Source of the DNA: Brasilonema angustatum HA4187-MV1
GTDB lineage: Bacteria > Cyanobacteriota > Cyanobacteriia > Cyanobacteriales > Nostocaceae
Assembly (NCBI GenBank): GCA_019359695.1
Contig: JAHHGV010000042.1
Coordinates: 1 to 64,000, forward strand
Length of the DNA: 64,000 nt
Reading direction: 5' to 3'
This document shows positions 38,533 to 50,047 of the stretch, in pieces. The notes beneath the pieces are model-generated. The model was not told the DNA's origin, made no database searches, and saw nothing but the letters and a program-made list of their open reading frames with translations. The position numbers were made by a program, and so were the translations under genes. Position 1 is the stretch's first letter; each line of letters begins with the position of its first letter.

Positions 38533-40458
38533 ATGATACGGTTAAAAGTATGGCAGTGGATCGTCTTAGCACTACCGCTGGTAACAATTATCAGCTTCTT
38601 GCTGATATCCGCAGGGTTGCAAATCCACGAGTGGCGCATTAATTGGATTTGGGGCGTGTTTATCCTCGTCTTCGTTGGCTGGCGTTGGCTACTGGTTCGA
38701 TGGACTCAACCTGTCGTAGGGCAAATGGAAGCCGTTGTCGCACAAGTCAGTAAAGAACTGGACTTTTCAGACAATACATCAGACGAGACAACAGTATTAC
38801 CAACAGGAAGTGACGCCACCAGTCAAGCAGATGCAGCACTGCAAGACATCCTTAAAAAATCACAGAACGATCGCCCAATTTGGGAAGACTGGCTAACTTT
38901 TTGGCAGCGGTGTCAGGAACTTGTGACTGCGATCGCCCAAATCTACTATCCCGAAGTCAAGTATCCCCTGCTCAACATTTACATTCCCCAAGCTTACGCG
39001 TTGATTCGGGGAACAGTGGATGACCTCGACCAGTGGATGCAAAAGTTATCACCCGTCCTAAATCAGGTGAGTGTTAGGCAAGCATACGAAGCATACGAAG
39101 TATACCAGAAACTGGAGCCATCTGCTCGTAAACTTTTGCAAGCTTTGAACTGGGCACAGTGGCTGTTAAATCCTGTGGCGGCAGTGGCGAAACTTGCGAG
39201 TAAGCGTTCTAGTAACCGAGCAACTGAACAACTGCTGGTGAATTTTAGCCAGTTACTACGGCAAGCTGCTTTGAGGAACTTATCAGGACAGGCGATCGCC
39301 CTCTACAGTGGCACCAAACTCCCAATTTCAGAATCCCCCGTTTCCACACCAACTCCATCTCAGGCAAAAACCCAAACACTCCGAGACATCCTTGCCCAAG
39401 CAGAACCCGCCGTTGCTGTTGAGCAAAAACCTGTCAATATTCTGCTGGTAGGGCGAACAGGTTCTGGAAAAAGCAGCCTGATTAACACCTTATTTCAGGC
39501 AGAGCGAGCGGCCGTTGATGTGTTACCCAGTACTGATAAAATCCAGAATTATCACTGGCAAGTTCAAACGGGAGAAGCGCTGACGCTTTGGGATACACCA
39601 GGTTTTGAACAAGTCAACCGTGGAGATTTCCGCAAGATAGTGCTAGATTATGCGAAAAATGCCGACTTGCTACTGTTAGTTACTCCTGCTCTTGATCCTG
39701 CCCTACAAATGGATGTGGACTTCCTCACAGATATGAAGGCGGAGATTACAGACTTACCGACAATTTCGATTGTGACTCAAGTGGATCGTCTGCGCCCTAT
39801 ACGTGAGTGGAATCCTCCTTATGATTGGGAATCGGGCGATCGCCCCAAGGAAATTGCGATTCGCCAAGCGATCGAGTATCGTGCTGAAACTCTCAGAGAG
39901 TTTTGCAATCTAGTTTTACCTGTGGTGACAAGTGATATAAAAACGAGTCGAGCTGCTTGGGGAGTAGAGGCGCTATCGTTAGGATTGATGGAGGCGATCG
40001 CACCAGCCAAGCAACTGCGTCTTGCCCGTTTTTTGCGCGATCAAGAAAGCCGTACCGTCGCTGCAGCCAAAATCATCGAACATTACACCTTCCAAATGAC
40101 AACAACTCAAGGACTGGCTGCACTGCTCAAAAGTCCTGTGCTTCTGTTTCTTTCCACTTTCTCAACCGGAGCGCCTAGTTTGGCATATGTGCTTGGAGAT
40201 AAAATTCCAGTGGAACAAACGCCCATTGTCATTGGTAAGCTACAGATGGCATATGACCTTTTCTCGCTCTTGAATCCTGGTAATTCTAACACACTCAAGT
40301 TTGACCTGGTCTCCCTGTGGCCACTGTTGCTAGAAAACTCCGCTACACCAGATCGCAACGCTTGGGCTTTTGGTCATGCTTTGGTAGAGTATTGGACGAG
40401 GAATTTGACAGTTGAACAACTGCGCGATCAGTTTGAGTACTATAAAAATCCGGTTTGA
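38533..40458 (+). CDS. Membrane-associated GTPase (Era/50S-binding GTPase-like)
   Basis: NILLVGRTGSGKSSLINTLFQAE ... LWDTPGFEQ ... TQVDRL. Confidence 0.88.
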   Translation: MIRLKVWQWIVLALPLVTIISFLLISAGLQIHEWRINWIWGVFILVFVGWRWLLVRWTQPVVGQMEAVVAQVSKELDFSDNTSDETTVLPTGSDATSQADAALQDILKKSQNDRPIWEDWLTFWQRCQELVTAIAQIYYPEVKYPLLNIYIPQAYALIRGTVDDLDQWMQKLSPVLNQVSVRQAYEAYEVYQKLEPSARKLLQALNWAQWLLNPVAAVAKLASKRSSNRATEQLLVNFSQLLRQAALRNLSGQAIALYSGTKLPISESPVSTPTPSQAKTQTLRDILAQAEPAVAVEQKPVNILLVGRTGSGKSSLINTLFQAERAAVDVLPSTDKIQNYHWQVQTGEALTLWDTPGFEQVNRGDFRKIVLDYAKNADLLLLVTPALDPALQMDVDFLTDMKAEITDLPTISIVTQVDRLRPIREWNPPYDWESGDRPKEIAIRQAIEYRAETLREFCNLVLPVVTSDIKTSRAAWGVEALSLGLMEAIAPAKQLRLARFLRDQESRTVAAAKIIEHYTFQMTTTQGLAALLKSPVLLFLSTFSTGAPSLAYVLGDKIPVEQTPIVIGKLQMAYDLFSLLNPGNSNTLKFDLVSLWPLLLENSATPDRNAWAFGHALVEYWTRNLTVEQLRDQFEYYKNPV

Positions 40459-40715
40459 TTTGGTGAAATTGTTTGCGTAGGGAGGGAACGCTTAACGCTT
40501 AACGCTTAACAGGGCAATATCAAATGTACCTCGTTGAGAAAAAGTCAAATATGAGTCCTATAAATGTTGAACGAAAATTTCAACTTAGCAGTTCAATTAA
40601 CTGAACTCTCATAGCAGTCGCCAGGTAGATTAGGACACGAACTAATGAGAAAACACGTTCACCAAGAGACTTGAAAGTCTGTTCCCTATTCCCTGTTAAG
40701 CGTTCCCTGCTATAA

Positions 40716-41474
40716 TTACAGCATCTTTTCCAAGAACTGCTGAGCGCGCTCGTTCTTCGGGTGGGTAAAGAACTCTTTAGGTGGGGCATCTTCGACTAAG
40801 TATCCCTCATTTAAAAATAAAATTCTGTCAGCCACTTCCCGCGCAAAACCCATTTCATGGGTGACAATAGCCATCGTAATCCCTGTTTGGGTAAGAGCTT
40901 TGATGACTTCCAACACCTCTTTCACCATTTCTGGATCAAGGGCGGAGGTGGGTTCATCAAACAACATTATTTCTGGCTTCATTGCTAAGGCTCGTGCGAT
41001 CGCCACCCGTTGTTTTTGTCCTCCCGATAACTTAGAGGGATAAACATCCGCCTTATCCTTTAAACCAACCTTCTCTAACAGTTTTAACCCCTCTTCTTGC
41101 GCCTTGACTCCAGGAACTTGCTTTACTTTTTTTGGCGCATACGTAACATTTTTCAGCGTCGTCATGTGAGGAAACAGATGGAAGTGTTGAAACACCATGC
41201 CGATATTCTCACGAATCTTCATGATGTTAGTTTTTGGACCAGTAATGTCAACTCCATTGATGTAAATCTTCCCAGCAGTCGGAACTTCAAGTAAGTTCAT
41301 GCAACGCAAAAAAGTTGACTTACCCGAGCCAGAAGGACCAATAATAGCTACAACTTGCCCTTGTCTTATCTCAGTAGAGATTCCTTTCAAAATCTTGAGG
41401 TTTCCAAAGGATTTATGCAGTTGTTCGACTTTAACTGCAACATTGGAATTTTTGTTCAATCTCATGGCTGTCAT
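40716..41474 (-). CDS. Polar amino acid ABC transporter ATP-binding protein
   Basis: IIGPSGSGKSTFLRCMNLLE ... [36 protein letters not shown]. Confidence 0.93.
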   Translation of the reverse strand: MTAMRLNKNSNVAVKVEQLHKSFGNLKILKGISTEIRQGQVVAIIGPSGSGKSTFLRCMNLLEVPTAGKIYINGVDITGPKTNIMKIRENIGMVFQHFHLFPHMTTLKNVTYAPKKVKQVPGVKAQEEGLKLLEKVGLKDKADVYPSKLSGGQKQRVAIARALAMKPEIMLFDEPTSALDPEMVKEVLEVIKALTQTGITMAIVTHEMGFAREVADRILFLNEGYLVEDAPPKEFFTHPKNERAQQFLEKML

Positions 41475-41512
41475 ATGGCAAAGTTCAGCTTTTTTGTCAC
41501 TCTAGCAAGGTT

Positions 41513-41922
41513 GTTTCAATTGTTCTGGGCTTGCTGCAATCCAAATGATGGAACAAAATCATGGTGGTTCAATTATCAACATTTCCTCAATAGCATCTGT
41601 TATCGGTATTAAAGGACTTATTGCCTACAGTGCAGCAAAAGCAGGAATCAACCAACTCACTCGTGTCATGGCAGTGGAATGGGCATCGAAGAATATTCGT
41701 GTTAATGCGATTCCTCCTGGTTATTTTGAAAATATCATGAGTGGGGCTAATGTAAAACAAACCCAACCAGAAAAACAGCAGCAGATTGTTACATTTACAC
41801 CAATGGCTCGTCGTGGTAAGCCAGAAGAACTCATTGATCCGGTTGTGTTTTTAGCATCAGACGCATCTTCATACTTAACAGAAACTGTACTTTTTGTAGA
41901 TAGTGGGTATACTGCTATATAA
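41513..41922 (+). pseudogene. SDR-family oxidoreductase, 5'-truncated and probably frameshifted
   Basis: GGSIINISSIASVIGIKGLIAYSAAKAGINQLTRVMAVEWASKNIRVNAIPPGY; N-terminal Rossmann glycine motif absent. Confidence 0.75.
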
Positions 41923-42001
41923 TTATAACATATCGTGAGGTGGAAGCCATGAGCGTGCATTTGTACTATATTTGTCTTTAGATGAGCGCAAAGCATGAAA
42001 C

Positions 42002-42646
42002 ATGACTCAAACCCTAACCCCAACCACACCACCAATTGAAGGTTCTCATCTGGTTCTATATAACGTCAATTGGGAGATGTACGAGCAGCTATTGGAAATT
42101 TTTGCCCAACGTCCAATACCCCGCATGACTTACTATCAAGGAACTCTAGAACTGATGACGTCTTTACCAGAACATGAAAGATATGGTTGGACTTTCGGAC
42201 GGCTAATAATTATTCTGTGTGAAGAACTTGGACTAGAAATTTTGGGGTTGAAATCAACAACTTGGCGTTCCAAACCAAAGGCTGCTGGTAAAGAAGCAGA
42301 TGAATGTTTTTATATTCAAAATGAAGCTGTCATGCGAGGAAGAATAAAAATTGACCTCACAGTTGATCCACCGCCTGACTTGGCGCTTGAGATTGATATA
42401 ACTCATTCAGCAATTGATAAGATGGCTGTTTATGCTGAACTGAAAGTGCCGGAAGTTTGGCGTTTCGCTAATGGTCAACTAACAATTCATATTTTGACAG
42501 AGGTTGGTTACATCGAATCTGAAACAAGTTTGGCTTTTGGCTCATTTCCTGTCAAAAAATTAGTGCAATTTATACAGCTAGATTCTCAAAAAGGTGAAAA
42601 CGCTAGAATGAAAGAATTCAGAACATGGGTGCATTCTCACATCTAA
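42002..42646 (+). CDS. Uma2 family (DUF820) putative endonuclease
   Basis: RMTYYQGTLELMTSLPEHERYGW ... PPDLALEIDITHSAIDKMAVYAELKVPEVWRF. Confidence 0.9.
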   Translation: MTQTLTPTTPPIEGSHLVLYNVNWEMYEQLLEIFAQRPIPRMTYYQGTLELMTSLPEHERYGWTFGRLIIILCEELGLEILGLKSTTWRSKPKAAGKEADECFYIQNEAVMRGRIKIDLTVDPPPDLALEIDITHSAIDKMAVYAELKVPEVWRFANGQLTIHILTEVGYIESETSLAFGSFPVKKLVQFIQLDSQKGENARMKEFRTWVHSHI

Positions 42647-42697
42647 GCTTTCGCAAATGTATACATCGTACTCAAATTTTCATGGTGGTGTATTTTT

Positions 42698-43480
42698 ATG
42701 GACAGCACAGCAGCTGATTTTAAAAATCAGTGGAATGCAGAACTCTACGATAGTAAGCATTCTTTTATATCTGAACTTGTTGCGAATTTAGTAGAATTAC
42801 TATCTCCAAAACCAGGAGAATGTATTCTCGACTTAGGTTGTGGAACAGGTCATTTAACTCATAAAATTGCCAGCCTAGGAGCAGAAGTGATAGGTATCGA
42901 TAGCGCTCCTACAATGATTGAACAAGCTCGCAAGAATTATCCTCCGCTAGATTTTGAGGTGGTAGATGCCAAAAATTTACCATATACAGAGAAATTCGAT
43001 AGTATTTTCTCTAATGCCGTACTTCATTGGATTAAAGAACCAGAAGAAGTTGTTGTTGGTATAAATAGGGCATTGAAATCTGGTGGGCGATTTGTAGCTG
43101 AATTTGGTGGCAAGGGGAATGTAAACGCCATTATTAGTGCTCTTTTTAACGCCTTACAAAAAGCTGGTTCTTCTACTGATACAGCATTAAATCCTTGGTA
43201 CTTTCCTAGCATTGGTGAATATGGAAGCTTGCTAGAAAAACATGGTTTTGAGTTAACTTATGCAACTCTTTTTGAACGTCCCACACCTTTGGAAGATGGA
43301 GAACAGGGTCTGAAAAACTGGCTCAAAATGTTTGCAGATAGCTTATTTAGTGGATTATCTACTGATGCTCAAAGAAATATCTTAGTCGATATAGAAAATC
43401 AGTTGCGTCCAAGTTTATACAAAAATAATACTTGGTTTGCAGATTATAAACGTATTCGAGTTATTGCAGTTAAATTATGA
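42698..43480 (+). CDS. Class I SAM-dependent methyltransferase
   Basis: ILDLGCGTGHLTHKIASLGAEVIGIDSAPTMIEQAR. Confidence 0.93.
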   Translation: MDSTAADFKNQWNAELYDSKHSFISELVANLVELLSPKPGECILDLGCGTGHLTHKIASLGAEVIGIDSAPTMIEQARKNYPPLDFEVVDAKNLPYTEKFDSIFSNAVLHWIKEPEEVVVGINRALKSGGRFVAEFGGKGNVNAIISALFNALQKAGSSTDTALNPWYFPSIGEYGSLLEKHGFELTYATLFERPTPLEDGEQGLKNWLKMFADSLFSGLSTDAQRNILVDIENQLRPSLYKNNTWFADYKRIRVIAVKL

Positions 43481-43836
43481 TGTAGCTTGAATAGACTTGT
43501 CTGATTAAAGACGAAAGTATAAATCGATTAAAGATGACTTTTATAGTATCCCTGGAAACAAAAATTTAATCTTCATTAAATTCAGACAAAATATCAGTGT
43601 TAAGATTTGCAACTTAAGGGAAATATAAGTTATATTAACTTTTAAGAACCTATAAACAACGCCAAAGTTATACCATTTTAAAAAATGTTTGCGACAGATG
43701 CCCCACCCGCGAAGAAAGCGCACTCTTCGCAACTATTGGATAGGGTTAGGGAGGAGTTTTGGGTTCATTTGTTACATTCTTTTTTTAACTGGTATTATCT
43801 CTCTCTATGTAGTGAATTATCAGTTTTATAAATCCT

Positions 43837-44790
43837 ATGTCTGTTAATATTGTTCCAGATAACGGTAGTAATACCAAGAAAAACCATAATTCCATACAAA
43901 TAGATGTTGCCTTCTTTATATTAAGGCTAAAAAATGGGATTTGGTTCTTTGGGATACCTTCTTTTCTTTTTGGGATTAGTGATAGAAGTATCACTGCCCT
44001 GGCTGATGGATATTTATCTGTAGTAGAAATCATACAAATATTCACAGCTTCATTCTTTTTCTTGAGTTGGCTGTTTTTAAAACCAGAGCAGAGCTTTGAT
44101 CTTAATGATGTAGATAGTGTTCAAAATTATATAGAGCAGTTTTATCTACATCCGACTAAAGTCAACAATTTTGACTTAAAAAAGCGACATATCATTAGCC
44201 AGGAATATATTTTACCGTTTCCCTATGTCTGCCAAATTTACCATCTATTGAATCTGAAACATTTGGAAACTATTCATAAATTCAGTCTGAATAACTTGAG
44301 AATCCTTCAAGTTAGTAGTATCCAATCCACATCTCTTGGTGGGATAATCGCATTTCAAACTCTCTTAGAGTCTCCAATTAATATTTTAAGAATTTGGAGA
44401 CAGCCAATCGTTGAGGTGGATTTAATACTGCATACTCCATACACTGTAGAACTGAGTATTCCAGTTTACAGAAACAAAAGAATAACTGTTATGTTTTATG
44501 CCTACCCATCAACAGAAAATTCTCATCATTTCTTGATTGATATCTACAGCGATTTAGAGTGGCCAAAACCTATATTGCAAATTATATTGCACATTGCTTC
44601 TTGTTTGACATTGATTGAAGATTTGCCTTATTTACAAAAATTAGCTCAGAGAAACATAGGCAGTTTAATCAAGAAAGATAGGCAGTCTAATCACGAAACC
44701 ATGTGGCTTTTTAATAGATTTGTTGAGCTACATGGTTCGAGTGTAGAAATGCCCAAATTGAAGAACTCAGAATACAGCTTGGGCAATTAG
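43837..44790 (+). CDS. Hypothetical protein
   Basis: Intact 317-aa ORF, N-terminal hydrophobic segments. Confidence 0.6.
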   Translation: MSVNIVPDNGSNTKKNHNSIQIDVAFFILRLKNGIWFFGIPSFLFGISDRSITALADGYLSVVEIIQIFTASFFFLSWLFLKPEQSFDLNDVDSVQNYIEQFYLHPTKVNNFDLKKRHIISQEYILPFPYVCQIYHLLNLKHLETIHKFSLNNLRILQVSSIQSTSLGGIIAFQTLLESPINILRIWRQPIVEVDLILHTPYTVELSIPVYRNKRITVMFYAYPSTENSHHFLIDIYSDLEWPKPILQIILHIASCLTLIEDLPYLQKLAQRNIGSLIKKDRQSNHETMWLFNRFVELHGSSVEMPKLKNSEYSLGN

Positions 44791-44895
44791 TGGAGAATTC
44801 CAAGGCGTGATGTAAACCACCAAAATATCAATTTTACTGTTCTTGACTGCTGAGTGTTAATAGCTCAGCAGTCTTGCTTATAAATTAGTACTGGA

Positions 44896-46569
44896 TTATG
44901 CTCGCCCTAACAGAGGGGCTGCTGCAAGCAGTGTTTTCGTGTAAGGATGTTGGGGATTGGTAAAAATCTGTTTGGTGGGACCAATTTCTACTATTTTCCC
45001 ACTATTCATGACTGCAATCCGATCGCACAAAAACCGCGCTAACCACAAGTCATGAGTAATAAACAAATACGTTAACTCAAATTCCTCTTTCAACTCCAGC
45101 ATCAAATCTAAAACTTGCGACTGCACGCTAGCATCTAACATACTTACTGGTTCATCACAAATGAGCAGTTTAGGACGAGTAATTAAAGCACGCGCGATCG
45201 CCACTCTTTGCTGCTGTCCCCCAGATAAATCCGACGGATAACGCTCATAATAAACTTGGGGTGGTTTTAACCCTACTTTTTCCAGCATCGACAGCACCTG
45301 TTGTTTTGCGTTCGCTGGATCGGCTAGCTTGTGAATTAGCAAGGGGTCAGCTATACTTTGTCCTACCGTCATCGCTGGATTTAAGCAAGCATGGGGATCT
45401 TGAAAGACCATTTGCATTTGCCGCCTAGACGCACGAACTTGTTGGCGCGATAAATTTGTTAAATTTTTTCCCAAAAACTCGACTTTACCTGCTGTGGGAC
45501 GAATAAGTTGCAATATTGTCCGTGATAGTGTACTCTTTCCGCAACCTGACTCCCCAACTAATCCCAGAATTTCTCCTGGATAGAGTTCTAGGTTGATTCC
45601 ATCCACTGCTTTAATCGTCTGATTTTGCCGTTTTAACAATCGCTCTACAAAGTTGGGTTCTAAGGTGTAATGCTGTTGTAATTCTAGGACGCGCAAAATC
45701 GGTGATTGAGCTTGTGATGGGGAAAATCTTGCTCCCTGCTCCCTGCTTTCTACTCCCTGCTCCCATACTTCATCAACTGTCTGAATATGCAAAGCTGCTT
45801 TGAGGAGAGACTGTGTATATTCGTGTTGAGGATTCTGGAACACAGCCTGGGAAGAACCCGTTTCAACCATTTTGCCGTTGTACATAACGCCAATGCGATC
45901 GCAATACTCGGCAACAAGAGCCAAATCGTGAGAAATTAACAGCAGCGCCATGTTTTCTTCACCACACAGCCGTGTGAGTTCCTGCAAGATTTGGGCGGAA
46001 ACTGTGACATCCAAACTTGTAGTGGGTTCATCGGCGACAATTAACTTGGGGGACAGAAGCAAGGCTAGGGCGATCGCTACCCTCTGACGCATTCCACCGC
46101 TAAACTCGTGGGGATACTGACTCCAACGACTGGCAGGAATTTTAACCTTTTCTAAAGTGGCAATAGCTTTTTCTTTGGCTTGTTTGCTGGACAATTGCGG
46201 TGAGTGAGCTTTTAATGTTTCTAAACAGTGATTGCCAATGCTCATCAATGGATCAAGGCGCGTCATGGGATCTTGGAATATCAGCGCAACTGCTTCTCCT
46301 CGGAATTTACGCAACTGTTCTGGCGTCATCTCAAATACCGAACGCCCTTGAAATGTCACTCGTCCCTCAATTTGACTTGAGGCTGGTAGTAACCGCATTG
46401 CTGCGCGTCCTAGAGTTGACTTACCGCAGCCTGATTCTCCAACCAATCCCATTCTTTCCCCTGGTTGCAGGATGAAAGACACACCATCTACTGCCCACTG
46501 GGCTTCTTCGTCGCTGCGATGAGGATAAGCAACTCGCAAATTTTCAATACAAAATAAGGCTTCACTCAT
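44896..46569 (-). CDS. Peptide-type ABC transporter ATP-binding protein, two fused ABC domains
   Basis: Two Walker A ([12 protein letters not shown]) and two LSGG/FSGG signature sets. Confidence 0.95.
   Translation of the reverse strand: MSEALFCIENLRVAYPHRSDEEAQWAVDGVSFILQPGERMGLVGESGCGKSTLGRAAMRLLPASSQIEGRVTFQGRSVFEMTPEQLRKFRGEAVALIFQDPMTRLDPLMSIGNHCLETLKAHSPQLSSKQAKEKAIATLEKVKIPASRWSQYPHEFSGGMRQRVAIALALLLSPKLIVADEPTTSLDVTVSAQILQELTRLCGEENMALLLISHDLALVAEYCDRIGVMYNGKMVETGSSQAVFQNPQHEYTQSLLKAALHIQTVDEVWEQGVESREQGARFSPSQAQSPILRVLELQQHYTLEPNFVERLLKRQNQTIKAVDGINLELYPGEILGLVGESGCGKSTLSRTILQLIRPTAGKVEFLGKNLTNLSRQQVRASRRQMQMVFQDPHACLNPAMTVGQSIADPLLIHKLADPANAKQQVLSMLEKVGLKPPQVYYERYPSDLSGGQQQRVAIARALITRPKLLICDEPVSMLDASVQSQVLDLMLELKEEFELTYLFITHDLWLARFLCDRIAVMNSGKIVEIGPTKQIFTNPQHPYTKTLLAAAPLLGRA
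45731..45764. repeat. Heptamer-type repeats (GCTCCCT)n in the inter-ABC linker
   Basis: GCTCCCTGCTCCCTGCTTTCTACTCCCTGCTCCC. Confidence 0.85.
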
Positions 46570-46990
46570 AATTACGCTATCAGATATCAGCTATCAGCTT
46601 TTGTGATGACATGACATATGTCAGGATTATTACCAGAGTAACTTTTAAAAACAACAATATAACTGAGAACGCACCAATAATTGCAATGAGTATACGGATA
46701 AATCACGAGGTTTATCACTTTTCTTTATTGCTCGGATAGAAATATTTGATACTTAATTTTGCTTCAGTAAGTTTTAAGTTTTTTATCAGTCGAATTTTCA
46801 AATTTTAAGGATTCTTGACTTTTGACGCTATTTACAACGAATTGTGCCAAGGAAATATGTAAAGATGACTACAAAACCTCAACAAATTTCCATGAGAAGA
46901 GTTTAAAAAAAGTTCAATATTTTTAAGTTTCAATTTTTAATTTTAATTTGTCATTTTTTCATAGGTTACGGCTCGTCCTTCTGGTACTAT

Positions 46991-47341
46991 TTATTGCAAT
47001 ATGGCATTACAGTATTTGATGAGAGTAGTCAGGCGATCGCCTATGGCATCAAGCCTACTCTTGGCAGTGGAAGCTTGCCGCGCTCCTTGGAAAAACATGA
47101 CATCTATTTCCAACAGCCGTAGCTGCTTACTCATTTCCGTCTGATTTGACTGTAACTGACCCTCATCGTTGCTGTTTGTGTCCAGATTAACTAAAGGGAC
47201 AATCTGTTGCTGAAAAAATTGTTGCAAGGATCTGACACGCTGCGCTACTTCGGATGTATCTACTTTGGTAGTCATGACATCCGAATGCAATTGTTTCAGC
47301 AATTCCTTTAATGCGTGATATTTATCGCGAGTTAGAGACAT
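46991..47341 (-). CDS. PatD-like protein (heterocyst frequency control)
   Basis: 116 aa, recalled similarity of overall pattern only (MSLTRDKYHALKELLKQLHSDV...). Confidence 0.45.
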   Translation of the reverse strand: MSLTRDKYHALKELLKQLHSDVMTTKVDTSEVAQRVRSLQQFFQQQIVPLVNLDTNSNDEGQLQSNQTEMSKQLRLLEIDVMFFQGARQASTAKSRLDAIGDRLTTLIKYCNAILQ

Positions 47342-47640
47342 CTAAGTTCTTCTTGAGATACTATTAAAGTCAAGGTAATGTCAAGAAACTTTTCAAATAG
47401 ACCAAACTTTGTTAATTTTTATTTCCGAATCTGTTGTCTCATCTGAAAATTGGGGCTGGATTTGGCATTTCATCGATTTTACCGACTTTATGATGTTAGA
47501 CACTCGTACTGGATAATTTGCACTCTTTGCCTTGGGGAATCAACTCCGCACAGAAGGACGAAAGCGCAAGTGTCAGTAAGAGTTTGTTCATCCAATTTCT
47601 CACTTTACTATCAACTACCTAGCCACCCCCGATTCTTTCT

Positions 47641-49917
47641 ATGAGCAGCACTGTACTAACTTCCAGAATTGATGTTACTCTCCCAGAATGGCTACAGACT
47701 TGCCTAAATGGGTCATATACAGTAGTAGGCACAGAAACTGAAGATGGCCGAAGGCAAAGCGACATGGCTTTAATTCGTCAAGCATTTGAATTTGCTTATC
47801 AGTTGCATGAGGGTCAGTACCGTAAGTCAGGAGAACCATACATTTGTCATCCTGTGGCTGTTGCTGGAATCTTGAGAGACTTAGGGGGCAGTGCTGACAT
47901 GATAGCAGCTGGCTTCCTCCATGATATAGTGGAAGATACAGATGTCACAATTGAAGAGATAGAGCAGCGCTTCGGTAAAGAAGTGGGTCTGTTAGTAGAA
48001 GGTGTGACAAAGCTTTCTAAAATTAATTTCAAAAGTAAAACCGAAAGCCAAGCAGAGAACTTTCGCAGAATGTTTCTGGCTATGGCGCAAGATATCCGAG
48101 TGATTGTGGTGAAGTTAGCAGATCGTCTCCACAATATGCGGACTTTGGAATTCCTTCGTGATGAAAAACGCCGCGCAATTGCTTTGGAAACACGAGAAAT
48201 TTTTGCTCCCCTGGCTAATCGCTTGGGGATTTGGCGCATAAAATGGGAACTGGAAGATTTAGCTTTTAAGTACTTAGAACCAGATGCTTATCGGCAAATG
48301 CAGGAGTATGTCGCTGAAAAACGAACAGCGCGGGAAGAGAGATTAACAAAAATTGCCGAAACTCTACGGAGTCGCGTAGAGGAAGCGGGGATCAAGTGTC
48401 TGGACATGAGTGGACGTCCGAAGCACCTCTACAGCATCTACCAGAAGATGCAGAGGCAAAACAAAGAGTTTCACGAAATTTACGATTTAGCAGCACTCAG
48501 GATTATTGTCAATAGCAATGAGGAATGTTACCGGGCTTTAGCGATAGTTCATGATGCTTGCCGTCCAATCCCTGGTAGATTCAAGGATTACATAGGCTTA
48601 CCTAAACCTAACCGCTACCAATCGTTGCATACTGGAGTTATAGGTCCGTGGGGTCGTCCTCTGGAAGTGCAAATCAGAACATTGGAAATGCACCATGTTG
48701 CCGAATATGGAATTGCAGCTCACTGGAAGTATAAAGAAACAGGAGGCTCCAACATTATCCACTGGGCACCATCAGATGAGAAGTTTACCTGGTTGCGGCA
48801 GCTGCTGGAATGGCAGAATGATCTTAAGGATGCTCAAGAATATTTGGAAAGCATCAAAGATAATTTATTTGAAGATGACGTTTATGTTTTCACGCCCAAG
48901 GGAGATTTGGTTGCTTTAAATCCTGGTTCCACAACCGTAGATTTTGCCTATCGCATTCACACAGAAGTTGGAAACCACTGTGCAGGTGCAAAGGTAAATG
49001 GGCGGATGGTGCCACTTTCAACACGACTGCAAAATGGTGATATTGTAGAGATTCTGACGCAAAAGAACGGTCATCCCAGTTTGGATTGGTTAAATTTTGT
49101 CAGAACTTCGGCGGCGAAAAATCGGATTAGGCAGTGGTACAAGCGATCGCGCCGGGAAGAAAATATTGCCCGTGGGCGGGAATTGTTGGAAAAAGAATTG
49201 GGGAGATCAGGTTTTGAAAACCTGATTAAGTCGCAACCCATGCAGATAGTAGCAGAGCGATGTAATTATCATTCTATGGAAGATTTACTCGCGGCTTTGG
49301 GTTATGGTGAAGTGACACTGAATTTAGTACTCAACCGTTGGCGAGAAGTCGTAAAAGCGCAACAACCAGTTGCAGATGCACCTCCAGTTCCCACGAAAGA
49401 ACTCACCTCAACAAACAAAGGTTTACGGGATCTAACTCCTGCAACCTCACGCACAACTGACTCACCGATAGTTGGGGTAGAAGGATTAGTGCATTATCTG
49501 GCTAAGTGTTGTACTCCTCTTCCAGGAGAACCGATTATTGGTGTTGTCACACGAGGTAGAGGCATTTCGATTCATCGCCAGGGATGTCAGAATTTAGAGA
49601 ATGTAGAGTGCGATCGCCTAGTACCAGTCCATTGGAACTCAGCAGGCGAAATCTACACTCGTCCTACGACTTATCCTGTGAATATTCAAATTGAGGCTCT
49701 CGACCGCGTAGGAATTCTAAAAGATATTCTCTCACGCTTAAGTGACCACGGGATCAACGTACGTCATGCTCAGGTAAAAACAGCTAATGGTCAACCAGCA
49801 TTGATGGACTTGGGTATTGAGATACGCGATCGACCACAACTCGAACAGATATTTACTCAAATCAAAAAACTGAGCGATATTATCAATATTCGTCGTGTCG
49901 GTCAAATTGAGGAATAG
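47641..49917 (+). CDS. RelA/SpoT homolog, bifunctional (p)ppGpp synthetase/hydrolase
   Basis: HD hydrolase HPVAVAGIL...AGFLHDIVEDT, synthetase, TGS and ACT regions. Confidence 0.96.
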   Translation: MSSTVLTSRIDVTLPEWLQTCLNGSYTVVGTETEDGRRQSDMALIRQAFEFAYQLHEGQYRKSGEPYICHPVAVAGILRDLGGSADMIAAGFLHDIVEDTDVTIEEIEQRFGKEVGLLVEGVTKLSKINFKSKTESQAENFRRMFLAMAQDIRVIVVKLADRLHNMRTLEFLRDEKRRAIALETREIFAPLANRLGIWRIKWELEDLAFKYLEPDAYRQMQEYVAEKRTAREERLTKIAETLRSRVEEAGIKCLDMSGRPKHLYSIYQKMQRQNKEFHEIYDLAALRIIVNSNEECYRALAIVHDACRPIPGRFKDYIGLPKPNRYQSLHTGVIGPWGRPLEVQIRTLEMHHVAEYGIAAHWKYKETGGSNIIHWAPSDEKFTWLRQLLEWQNDLKDAQEYLESIKDNLFEDDVYVFTPKGDLVALNPGSTTVDFAYRIHTEVGNHCAGAKVNGRMVPLSTRLQNGDIVEILTQKNGHPSLDWLNFVRTSAAKNRIRQWYKRSRREENIARGRELLEKELGRSGFENLIKSQPMQIVAERCNYHSMEDLLAALGYGEVTLNLVLNRWREVVKAQQPVADAPPVPTKELTSTNKGLRDLTPATSRTTDSPIVGVEGLVHYLAKCCTPLPGEPIIGVVTRGRGISIHRQGCQNLENVECDRLVPVHWNSAGEIYTRPTTYPVNIQIEALDRVGILKDILSRLSDHGINVRHAQVKTANGQPALMDLGIEIRDRPQLEQIFTQIKKLSDIINIRRVGQIEE

Positions 49918-50012
49918 TAAAACTAAATAGTAATTCGTAATTTATAATCATTACGAATTACGAGTTAATCGATACTCCCGTATTCACAACACAATCGGTG
50001 TTGTTTACCTAG

Positions 50013-50031
50013 CCCTCCTTTTTAAGGAGGG
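50013..50031. terminator. Hairpin CCCTCCTTTTTAAGGAGGG between convergent rsh and serS
   Basis: Perfect inverted repeat in the convergent intergenic region; no strong T-tail. Confidence 0.35.
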
Positions 50032-50047
50032 AACTAAGCCCCTCAAA

